This document shows, in pieces, positions 1 to 6,968 of a stretch of 6,991 nucleotides of DNA. Position numbers and translations under genes: made by a program. Below the pieces are notes generated by a model. That model saw only the letters and a program-made list of their open reading frames with translations. It was not told where the DNA came from and did no database searches. The stretch comes from Betaproteobacteria bacterium UBA7395 (lineage in GTDB: Bacteria; Pseudomonadota; Gammaproteobacteria; Burkholderiales; Rhodocyclaceae), in the NCBI GenBank assembly GCA_002470165.1, contig DKNF01000159.1, forward strand, positions 1 through 6,991, read 5' to 3'. Every line of letters begins with the position of its first letter. The stretch's first letter is position 1.

Positions 1-982
1 AGTGGTTCATGCAGGCGCCGCAACGGATGCACTGCAGCGTCTTCCTCAACTGCTCGTCGGCGTAGGCCTGGCTGCGACCGTTGTCGAGCAGCACCAGATG
101 CACTTCCTCGGGGCCGTCCTTCTCGCCGGGTTTGCGCGGCGAGGAAATCATGTTGAAGTAGGTCGAGATGTTCTGACCGGTCGCCGAGCGTGTCAGCAGC
201 GACAGCAGCGGCGGAACGTGTTCGAGCTTCTCGACGATCTTCTCGATGCCGGTGATGGCGATGTGCACGGCCGGCGCGGTGGTGCACATGCGACCGTTGC
301 CTTCGTTCTCGACCAGACACAGCGTGCCGGTTTCGGCGACGGCGAAATTGACGCCGGAGAGGCCGATTTCGGCTTCCTGGAATTTCCGGCGCAGGACGTT
401 GCGGCCGATCTGGATCAGCGCGTCGACGTTGTCGGTGTAATCGACGCCGGGCACCTTTTCATGGAACAGGCGGGCGATTTCCTCCTTGGTCTTGTGGATC
501 GCCGGCATGATGATGTGCGACGGCTTTTCGTTGGCGAGCTGGACGATGTACTCGCCCATGTCCGATTCCAGCGCTTCGATGCCGGCCGCTTCGGCGGCGT
601 GGTTGAGTTCGATTTCCTCGCTGACCATGGACTTGCCCTTGACCATCTTGGTCGCGCCGTGGCCCTGGATGATGCCTAGGATGATCGCGTTGGCCTCGTC
701 CGGCGTCTCCGCCCAATGCACCTTGATGCCGTTGCGGGTCAGGTTGGCTTCGAGGCGTTCGAGCAGGTCGGGCAACTTGGCCAGGTTGTACTGGCGGATC
801 GCTTCGCCGAGGTTGCGCAGGCTTTCCAGTTCCTCGGGGTCGGGGAACTGGGCGGCGCGCTTGCTCATCAGGAAGTCCATCGCGCCACGGAAGCTCTGGC
901 GCAGGAAGGGATTGTCGACGACCGCCTTGGAACGGGCGCGGAAGCCTTCGGCCGGCTTGAAGTGCAAAGTGTGCTCGCTCAT
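1..982 (-). CDS. lldF: Lactate utilization iron-sulfur protein LldF/LutB, 3' end cut off by window edge
   Basis: This is the iron-sulfur electron-transfer subunit of the LldEFG (LutABC) L-lactate dehydrogenase complex, which oxidises lactate to pyruvate in the cytoplasm. Reading leftwards from ATG at 982, 327 residues are visible; family members are about 470-490 aa, so roughly the last third is missing. The visible part holds the LUD (DUF162-like) domain with family-typical stretches: GKSMVSEEIELNHA, SHIIMPAIHKTKEE, IGLSGVNFAVAETGTLCLV, ENEGNGRMCTT and LTRSATGQNIS. The final visible residues, CIRCGACMNH, start the first 4Fe-4S ferredoxin cluster (Cys318, Cys321, Cys324). The start is supported by a purine-rich AGAGGA a few bases upstream inside lldG, and by a 4-base ATGA overlap with the lldG stop, which implies translational coupling. 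It is the third gene of the operon. The identification is very secure; only the C-terminal part with the remaining cluster cannot be checked. Confidence 0.95.
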   Translation of the reverse strand, partial: MSEHTLHFKPAEGFRARSKAVVDNPFLRQSFRGAMDFLMSKRAAQFPDPEELESLRNLGEAIRQYNLAKLPDLLERLEANLTRNGIKVHWAETPDEANAIILGIIQGHGATKMVKGKSMVSEEIELNHAAEAAGIEALESDMGEYIVQLANEKPSHIIMPAIHKTKEEIARLFHEKVPGVDYTDNVDALIQIGRNVLRRKFQEAEIGLSGVNFAVAETGTLCLVENEGNGRMCTTAPAVHIAITGIEKIVEKLEHVPPLLSLLTRSATGQNISTYFNMISSPRKPGEKDGPEEVHLVLLDNGRSQAYADEQLRKTLQCIRCGACMNH

Positions 983-1647
983 GCTTCCTCTCCCAGCAGC
1001 AGGACGATCAGTTCCTTCGGGCCGTGCGCGCCGTAGGCCAGCGTCTGCTGGATGTCGGCGGTTTTCGACGGGCCGGAGATGAGCAGCGAATTGGTCGGCA
1101 GGCCGTTGTGCCAGGCTTCGGCAGTCATCGCCTCGAAGAAGGTGTTGTAGATCTTCGTTGCGTCGAGCAGCACGATGTGTACCGGCGGCACCAGCGACAT
1201 CAGCCGCGGTTCTTTCTCGTTCGGCCACAGGATCAGCGTGCCGGTTTCGGCGATGGCGGCGCGGGCAGCGGTCAGGCTGGCCGGCGTGGCGTTGAACATT
1301 TCCGATTTCCAGGCTTCGATGGCCATGTCGTAGACGCTGCATTCGATGCCGCGCGGCGGCAGTTCGTCGAGCGCGGTGTCGCCATGCGCCGTGCCTTCGG
1401 CGACCAGCAAGCGGTCGATGCCACGCGCCTTGAGCGCCTGGTGCAGGGTGTCGGCCCAGTTGTCGCGGCTGACCGCATGCACTTCGGCATGGGCGAGTTC
1501 GATGAAGTGGCGGAAACGACTGGCCTTGTCGGCCGGGGTTTCGCTGCTGCGATGCGTGGCGTACCAGCTGCCGACGTCGGGCAGGGCGGGGGGCTGTTGG
1601 GGCGCGCTGCGGTTCAGGCGGGCCAGGATGCGGTCGCGGGCGCTCAT
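979..1647 (-). CDS. lldG: Lactate utilization protein LldG/LutC (LUD domain)
   Basis: A 222-residue protein consisting mostly of one LUD (LutC/YkgG) domain, the third subunit of the LldEFG L-lactate dehydrogenase complex; its exact catalytic share is not settled in the family. The sequence begins with the family-like MSARDRILARL. The diagnostic block lies at about residues 131-160, including AETGTLILWPNEKEPRLMSL then VPPVHIVLLD, and is followed by SGPSKTADI (191-199) and the C-terminal GAHGPKELIVLLLG. An upstream in-frame extension to 1887 exists but lies inside lldE. ATG at 1647 is preferred because GGAGGT (1653-1658) sits 5 bases before it, the start overlaps the lldE stop as ATGA, and the protein then has the usual length. 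It overlaps lldF by the same 4-base arrangement at 979-982. Gene order is E-G-F, whereas Bacillus lutABC has the LutC gene last. Confidence 0.95.
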   Translation of the reverse strand: MSARDRILARLNRSAPQQPPALPDVGSWYATHRSSETPADKASRFRHFIELAHAEVHAVSRDNWADTLHQALKARGIDRLLVAEGTAHGDTALDELPPRGIECSVYDMAIEAWKSEMFNATPASLTAARAAIAETGTLILWPNEKEPRLMSLVPPVHIVLLDATKIYNTFFEAMTAEAWHNGLPTNSLLISGPSKTADIQQTLAYGAHGPKELIVLLLGEEA

Positions 1648-2429
1648 TTGGCACCTCCGGTACGGCGCAGCAGGAAAGTGGCGATATGTTCGCCGGGCAG
1701 GCTGGGCGGACGGCCTTCCTGGGCGTCCTTCCAGGCAGCGTGGCCGAGGATGTTCATCAGGCAGCCGCAGTCGGCGCTGACCACGCGCTCGGCGCCGGTG
1801 GCCTTGAGCGACTTGACCTTGTCTTCGACCATGGCGCCGGAAATTTCCGGCTGCTTGACCGAGAAGGTGCCGCCGAAACCGCAGCACTCGGATTCGTGAT
1901 CCTGCTGGGCGACGGTGACGTGTGCCAGACCGCCGAGCAATTGACGACCGCTGACATGGACGCCCATCTCGCGGCGCGCCGAGCAGGACGTGTGGAGAAC
2001 GACGGTGCAGTCGCTGCCGCAGTCCTTGGGTTTGAAATCGAGGACGTCGACGAGGAAACGGGTGAATTCCCAGACACGGGCCGACAGCTTTTCGGCCTGA
2101 ACCTTGCGCACCGGGTCGGCGGCGAACAGCGTCGGGTAGTGGTGCTTCATCATGCCGGCGCAGGAGCCGGAGGGAACGACGATCGGCCAGTCTTCCGGGA
2201 ACAGCGTCAGTTGATGTGCCGCGACCTGGCGTGCCTCGTCATGGAAACCGCTGGTGTAGGCCGGCTGGCCGCAGCAGGTCTGGTCTTCCGGGAAGTGCAC
2301 ACGGATGCCTTCGCGTTCGAGCAGGGTGATCGCATCCATGCCGGCGTCCGGGTAGAACTGGTCGACGACGCAGGTGGCGAAGAAATACACATCGGCCGGC
2401 TTGCCCGGCGGGGTTTGGGCGATTGTCAT
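1644..2429 (-). CDS. lldE: Lactate utilization protein LldE/LutA (CCG-domain Fe-S oxidoreductase)
   Basis: A 261-residue protein with two cysteine-rich CCG domains, as in LldE/LutA and related to the cysteine-rich subunits of glycolate oxidase (GlcF) and heterodisulfide reductase. It is probably the subunit carrying the non-cubane iron-sulfur site of the lactate dehydrogenase complex. The first domain has FFATCVVDQFYPD (Cys20), TCCGQPAY (Cys52-Cys53) and GSCAGMMKHHYP (Cys90). The second has HTSCSARREMG (Cys149), ECCGFGGTFSVKQPEIS (Cys182-Cys183) and ADCGCLMNILG (Cys221, Cys223). The expected cysteines all look present, so the protein appears intact. It is the first gene of the leftward operon. 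ATG at 2429 is preceded by a GGAGAGAGG ribosome binding site directly upstream, and its promoter and a PdhR-type box lie between it and the divergent regulator gene. Confidence 0.95.
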   Translation of the reverse strand: MTIAQTPPGKPADVYFFATCVVDQFYPDAGMDAITLLEREGIRVHFPEDQTCCGQPAYTSGFHDEARQVAAHQLTLFPEDWPIVVPSGSCAGMMKHHYPTLFAADPVRKVQAEKLSARVWEFTRFLVDVLDFKPKDCGSDCTVVLHTSCSARREMGVHVSGRQLLGGLAHVTVAQQDHESECCGFGGTFSVKQPEISGAMVEDKVKSLKATGAERVVSADCGCLMNILGHAAWKDAQEGRPPSLPGEHIATFLLRRTGGAK

Positions 2430-2438
2430 CCTCTCTCC
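2430..2438 (-). promoter_or_regulatory. Ribosome binding site of lldE
   Basis: On the minus strand GGAGAGAGG abuts the ATG of lldE at 2429. The best anti-SD match, GGAGAG at the far end of the run, leaves 3 bases before the start. It supports the chosen start; no other candidate start of the reading frame lies upstream. Confidence 0.6.
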
Positions 2439-2458
2439 GTTTTGTTTGATTGGTTCAA

Positions 2459-2469
2459 TGGTAAGACCA
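2459..2469 (-). promoter_or_regulatory. PdhR-type operator box 1 (lldE side)
   Basis: The plus strand reads AATGGTAAGACCAAT at 2457-2471 (minus: ATTGGTCTTACCATT), a nearly perfect inverted repeat. It is essentially the E. coli PdhR box as I know it, ATTGGT-aag-ACCAAT, and fits the wider FadR-family TGGTnnnACCA pattern. It lies about 11-21 bases downstream of the predicted lldE transcription start, a classic position for repression by a bound repressor. The same core, GGTCTTACCA, recurs twice at the regulator's own promoter. An additional ATTGGT half-site at 2449-2454 is inverted relative to the ACCAAT arm and may extend the site. Confidence 0.8.
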
Positions 2470-2486
2470 ATAATTCCTGAGGCAGA

Positions 2487-2515
2487 AATTTAAGGTAAAT
2501 CCGTGACTTGGTCAA
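2487..2515 (-). promoter_or_regulatory. Predicted sigma70 promoter of the lldEGF operon
   Basis: On the minus strand a -35 element TTGACC (2515-2510, five of six consensus bases) is followed after 17 bases by a -10 element TAAATT (2492-2487, four of six). The start point would be near 2480, giving a leader of about 50 bases that contains operator box 1. The call rests on pattern alone, but spacing and position are good. Confidence 0.6.
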
Positions 2516-2538
2516 TGCCACTAGGGAAATCCCCATGC

Positions 2539-2567
2539 TTGCACTTTTGCAGATCGCTGGCTAGAAT
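2539..2567 (+). promoter_or_regulatory. Predicted sigma70 promoter of the regulator (and probably ppsA)
   Basis: TTGCAC (2539-2544) and TAGAAT (2562-2567) are separated by exactly 17 bases and each match the consensus at most positions. The start point would be near 2574, inside operator box 2, so a bound repressor would cover it. This promoter could also feed ppsA, because only 37 bases separate the regulator and ppsA and no terminator is seen between them. Confidence 0.65.
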
Positions 2568-2571
2568 GTGG

Positions 2572-2582
2572 CGGTCTTACCA
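2572..2582 (+). promoter_or_regulatory. PdhR-type operator box 2 (over the regulator's start point)
   Basis: The sequence CGGTCTTACCA continues into AT, one mismatch from the symmetric TGGTnnnACCA pattern. It overlaps the predicted transcription start of the regulator gene. With box 3 it forms a 12-base direct repeat, GGTCTTACCAAT, at 2573-2584 and 2591-2602 with an 18-base period. This indicates negative autoregulation. Confidence 0.75.
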
Positions 2583-2585
2583 ATC

Positions 2586-2592
2586 AAGGTGG
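2586..2592 (+). promoter_or_regulatory. Ribosome binding site that fixes the regulator start at 2601
   Basis: AAGGTGG, one mismatch from AAGGAGG, lies 8 bases before ATG 2601. It occupies the spacer between operator boxes 2 and 3 and reaches into box 3, so translation signal and operator share the same bases. It argues against a GTG start at 2568, which would lie upstream of the predicted transcription start. Confidence 0.65.
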
Positions 2593-2600
2593 TCTTACCA
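2590..2600 (+). promoter_or_regulatory. PdhR-type operator box 3 (ends at the regulator's start codon)
   Basis: TGGTCTTACCA is a complete inverted repeat TGGT-ctt-ACCA; the flanking AT is shared with the start codon at 2601. It is the best-conserved core of the three boxes and lies in the 5' leader of the regulator mRNA, just after the ribosome binding site. Confidence 0.78.
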
Positions 2601-3368
2601 ATGCCGAACAAGGTGCAGGTTCCGCGGATTTCCGATGCCGTCGCTTCGACGCTGGAGCGGCGCATCCTCGAAGGTTCGTTGAAGCCGGGCGACCGCCTGC
2701 CGGCCGAGCGCGAATTGGCGCTTGAACTCGGCGTGTCGCGGCCGAGCCTGCGCGAGGCGATCCAGAAGCTGGCATCGAAAGGCATGTTGCAGAGCCGCCA
2801 GGGCGGCGGCACCTATGTGACGGCCGCACTGGAGAAGAGTTTCTTCGACCCCTGGCAGGAGATGATGGGTTCCTACCCGAACCTGCGCGAGGACATGCTC
2901 GAATTCCGCCGCATGATCGAAGGCCAGGCCGCCGAATGGGCCGCCGAGCGCGCCACCGACGCCGATCTGCTGCGTCTCGACCAGGCTTATGCGGCGCTGC
3001 AGGCCTCGTTCAACAATGACGACACCGAAAAACGCTCGGCCGCCGACATCGCCTTTCATCAGGCCATCGGCGACGCCTCGCACAATGTCCTGATCGGTCA
3101 CCTGTCGGCGGCGCTGCTGCGCCTGATGCACGACAACATCCGTCTCAACCTCGGCGAGCTGAAGAGCGTGCCGGCCGCCGGCAAGCTCCTGATGAGCCAG
3201 CACACCGCGATCCACACCGCCATCGTCGACAAGAAACCGCAGGCCGCGCGCGCCGCCGCCGAGACGCACATCGACTTCGTCCGCGAGACGCTGGCGCAGA
3301 CGCTGCGCTCGGTCGCCCGCCGCGAAACCGCCGAGCGCCGCCTGAACACCGATTTCCTGAACTCCTGA
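2601..3368 (+). CDS. GntR/FadR-family (FCD) transcriptional regulator, PdhR/LldR type
   Basis: A 255-residue regulator with an N-terminal winged helix (about 8-75) and a C-terminal FCD ligand-binding domain (about 95-235). The DNA-binding part, including [32 protein letters not shown] and RQGGGTYV, is very close to remembered E. coli PdhR. The tail RRETAERRL also recalls PdhR. The effector domain keeps likely FCD metal ligands Asp149, His153, His201 and His223 (DIAFH, QHTAIH, ETHIDF), which I recall in LldR but not in E. coli PdhR. It is therefore a pyruvate or lactate sensor whose exact ligand I cannot decide. Three PdhR-like boxes next to it support control of the divergent lldEGF operon and of itself. 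A longer GTG start at 2568 is possible, but ATG 2601 has the better ribosome site and lies downstream of the predicted transcript start. Confidence 0.88.
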   Translation: MPNKVQVPRISDAVASTLERRILEGSLKPGDRLPAERELALELGVSRPSLREAIQKLASKGMLQSRQGGGTYVTAALEKSFFDPWQEMMGSYPNLREDMLEFRRMIEGQAAEWAAERATDADLLRLDQAYAALQASFNNDDTEKRSAADIAFHQAIGDASHNVLIGHLSAALLRLMHDNIRLNLGELKSVPAAGKLLMSQHTAIHTAIVDKKPQAARAAAETHIDFVRETLAQTLRSVARRETAERRLNTDFLNS

Positions 3369-3392
3369 TTTTCCAATCTTCAATTCCCACCG

Positions 3393-3398
3393 AAAGGA
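3393..3398 (+). promoter_or_regulatory. Ribosome binding site of ppsA
   Basis: AAAGGA lies 7 bases before the ATG at 3406 in the 37-base gap after the regulator stop. I see no convincing promoter or terminator in this gap, which favours cotranscription with the regulator, although a promoter inside the regulator gene is not excluded. Confidence 0.55.
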
Positions 3399-3405
3399 CC
3401 CACTG

Positions 3406-5781
<2,376 letters not shown>

Positions 5782-5812
5782 TCCTTGCGATCAAACGTGG
5801 TGTAAAAACCAG

Positions 5813-5841
5813 AAAGGCCGGGAGCGATCCCGGCCTTTTTT
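5813..5841 (+). terminator. Rho-independent terminator of ppsA
   Basis: An 11-base perfect stem (AAAGGCCGGGA at 5813-5823 with its complement at 5828-5838) closes a GCGA loop, a stable GNRA tetraloop, and runs into six T at 5836-5841. It lies 32 bases after the ppsA stop. The HEPN gene on the opposite strand ends at 5843, so the hairpin sits between convergent genes. On the minus strand the T run after the stem is short, so it may be only partly bidirectional. An identical hairpin core recurs at 6969-6991. Confidence 0.93.
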
Positions 5842-5842
5842 C

Positions 5843-6268
5843 TTATTCTCTATCTTTGGTTAATCGATCAACCGCCGCGATCAGCGCTGCAACCAATTCA
5901 GACAACTCGCCGATGGTCGACTCCTCGACCTCAAGATATCCCTCGTACTCAGCGAGATTCCGCTTCTGATGCGCACTGTCGAGAATGCGCCATTGCACGG
6001 CCGACCAGCCTAGCGTGTGAGGCAGGCACTGGAAGACGGTGTAGCGGTTTTCACTGCGGTAGCCGTGCCAGCGTAATGCGGCCAGTGCGGCGGCGTGGGC
6101 GGCGTTGTAAATAGAGGTGAAGCGGCCCTCGGCGGAAATGCTGGCAACTTGCGCGTCGTCGAAGCGGGTCCGGGCCATGCTCAGCAGGCGAACAACTTCG
6201 AGGTCGTTGCGCGCTTCGGCCTTCAGTTGGCCGATACGAACCAGGTTATCCAGCGCCGCTTGCGGCAA
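5843..6268 (-). CDS. HEPN-domain-like protein, probable partner (toxin side) of an MNT/HEPN module
   Basis: A 141-residue, mostly helical soluble protein. Its position directly behind a minimal nucleotidyltransferase, its size, and the stretches SIYNAAHAAALAALRWHGYR (52-71) and SAHQKRNLAEYEGYLEV (98-114) point to the HEPN superfamily. In HEPN toxins such as HepT the motif R-x4-H-x-Y forms the RNase centre and carries the tyrosine that the MNT partner adenylylates. Here Arg103-Asn104 are present, but the His position is Tyr108, so RNase activity is doubtful; this R-N-x3-Y form may be usual in its subfamily. The start is TTG at 6268, supported by GGAG (6275-6278) 6 bases upstream; the next in-frame Met is residue 31. 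It overlaps the upstream gene by 23 bases, implying coupled translation. Function beyond this is inference. Confidence 0.7.
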   Translation of the reverse strand: MPQAALDNLVRIGQLKAEARNDLEVVRLLSMARTRFDDAQVASISAEGRFTSIYNAAHAAALAALRWHGYRSENRYTVFQCLPHTLGWSAVQWRILDSAHQKRNLAEYEGYLEVEESTIGELSELVAALIAAVDRLTKDRE

Positions 6269-6836
6269 GGTTTTCTCCGATCAGAGGCAGGGTCGGCTGG
6301 GCGAGGATGCGGTTGATGAAGGAATCCGGCTCGGCCAAGCGTTTCGTGTATTCCGATTGAGTATAGCAGTTGGGGTTGATTTTCCGCCCGAGTTGTCCTT
6401 CAAGCGGCAGGAGTAGGGTCAGGACTTCATTCAGCGAAAGCTGCTCGCCGACCAGCAACAGGTCGATGTCGCTTTGTGCGGTATCGCTTCCCTTGGCTAC
6501 AGAGCCGTAGATGAACGCGATGCTCAAGCGTGAAGCGAGGGGCTGCAGGGCTTCGGCGATCAGCAGCGCGATCCCTAGTGTCTTGCGAGTCAGGGCCAGC
6601 AATTCGCCGTACACCGGGCTATCGGGATTGGCCTGAAAGCGGCGCTGGTTGCCGACGTGTTCTGAAAGCACCAGTCCGGCATCGACCAAACGATTCAGTT
6701 CGCGTTGCAGTGAGGCGCTGCCGAGCAGCGTCAGGCGACGCAACTCGCTAAGGTGATAGCTGCGTTCCGGCTGACCGAACAGCCAGCGGAAAACTCGTGC
6801 TTGGCTATCGGAGAAAAGGGCGGTGGCAATCGACAT
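6246..6836 (-). CDS. Winged-helix/minimal nucleotidyltransferase (MNT) fusion protein, probable antitoxin side
   Basis: A 196-residue protein with two parts. Residues about 8-70 look like a winged helix-turn-helix (ARVFRWLFGQPERSYHLSEL, then SASLQRELNRLVDAGLV and a basic wing GNQRRF). Residues about 88-190 are a DNA polymerase beta-type minimal nucleotidyltransferase with Gly111-Ser112 and, ten residues on, Asp123-Ile-Asp125 (GS-x10-DxD), the metal and nucleotide site. Then follows GRKINPNCYTQSEY with the tail SFINRILAQPTLPLIG, a pattern I recall from this fusion family. In characterised MNT/HEPN pairs the MNT AMPylates the HEPN protein; the fused DNA-binding part suggests that it also represses its own operon. 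No clear ribosome binding site precedes ATG 6836, and a -10-like element ends 7 bases before it, so a leaderless transcript is possible. The overlapping downstream gene is the HEPN-like partner. Confidence 0.8.
   Translation of the reverse strand: MSIATALFSDSQARVFRWLFGQPERSYHLSELRRLTLLGSASLQRELNRLVDAGLVLSEHVGNQRRFQANPDSPVYGELLALTRKTLGIALLIAEALQPLASRLSIAFIYGSVAKGSDTAQSDIDLLLVGEQLSLNEVLTLLLPLEGQLGRKINPNCYTQSEYTKRLAEPDSFINRILAQPTLPLIGENLAASGAG
6275..6278 (-). promoter_or_regulatory. Ribosome binding site supporting the TTG start of the HEPN-like gene
   Basis: GGAG followed by AAAACC and TTG on the minus strand, inside the last codons of the MNT gene. It gives normal 6-base spacing and is the reason to accept TTG 6268 as the start. 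Confidence 0.6.
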
Positions 6837-6842
6837 GTCCAG

Positions 6843-6848
6843 ATATTA
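6843..6848 (-). promoter_or_regulatory. Candidate -10 element of the MNT/HEPN operon
   Basis: TAATAT on the minus strand ends 6 bases before the ATG at 6836, so transcription would begin at or next to the start codon. No good -35 hexamer lies at 16-18 bases: the sequence there is the palindrome at 6859-6871. The element is therefore tentative. Confidence 0.35.
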
Positions 6849-6858
6849 GCATGATCGT

Positions 6859-6871
6859 GCCAATAATTGGC
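6859..6871. promoter_or_regulatory. Perfect palindrome, candidate operator of the MNT/HEPN operon
   Basis: GCCAAT-A-ATTGGC, a 13-base inverted repeat with a single central base, lies 23 bases before the MNT start, in the expected -35 region. Its position suits a self-repressing site for the winged-helix part of the MNT protein, but binding is inference. Confidence 0.45.
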
Positions 6872-6909
6872 TTGTTATCTTGTGAGCTATTCTGATTTGT
6901 GTTGGGAGG

Positions 6910-6949
6910 ATGCGGCACGAAAAGCCCTTGATTTTCTAGTTTGCCGCAT
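6910..6949. other. Unexplained hairpin-forming inverted repeat
   Basis: Perfect 8-base arms ATGCGGCA (6910-6917) and TGCCGCAT (6942-6949) enclose a second inner pairing, GAAAA (6919-6923) with TTTTC (6932-6936), and an 8-base loop. No T run follows on either strand, so it is not an obvious terminator. It lies in the 155-base non-coding stretch between the MNT gene and the hairpin at the right edge; no gene is seen there. Confidence 0.45.
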
Positions 6950-6968
6950 TGTTGCGCTGGAAATGAAG

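Noticed and set aside
2..2480. Long plus-strand open frames opposite the lldEGF genes (for example 2-679, 1024-1899, 1686-2480).
   Set aside because: They are antisense shadows of convincing genes; the products look like translated reverse complements and carry no known motif.
2508..2520. TTGGTCAATGCCA as a possible fourth operator.
   Set aside because: The arms are spaced one base wider than in the other boxes and the second arm is imperfect; the bases are better explained as the -35 element of the lldE promoter on the other strand.
2524..2533. Small palindrome GGGAAATCCC between the two divergent promoters.
   Set aside because: Arms of only four bases, single occurrence, and no known binding pattern; it may be chance.
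5843..6836. Possibility of an insertion sequence or other transposon at the right end.
   Set aside because: No transposase, DDE motif or terminal inverted repeats are visible; the repeats present are terminator hairpins.
6903..6939. Tiny frame ATGCGGCAC... of nine codons behind GGGAGG.
   Set aside because: There is no spacing between GGAGG and ATG, the product is very short, and the bases belong to the hairpin at 6910-6949.
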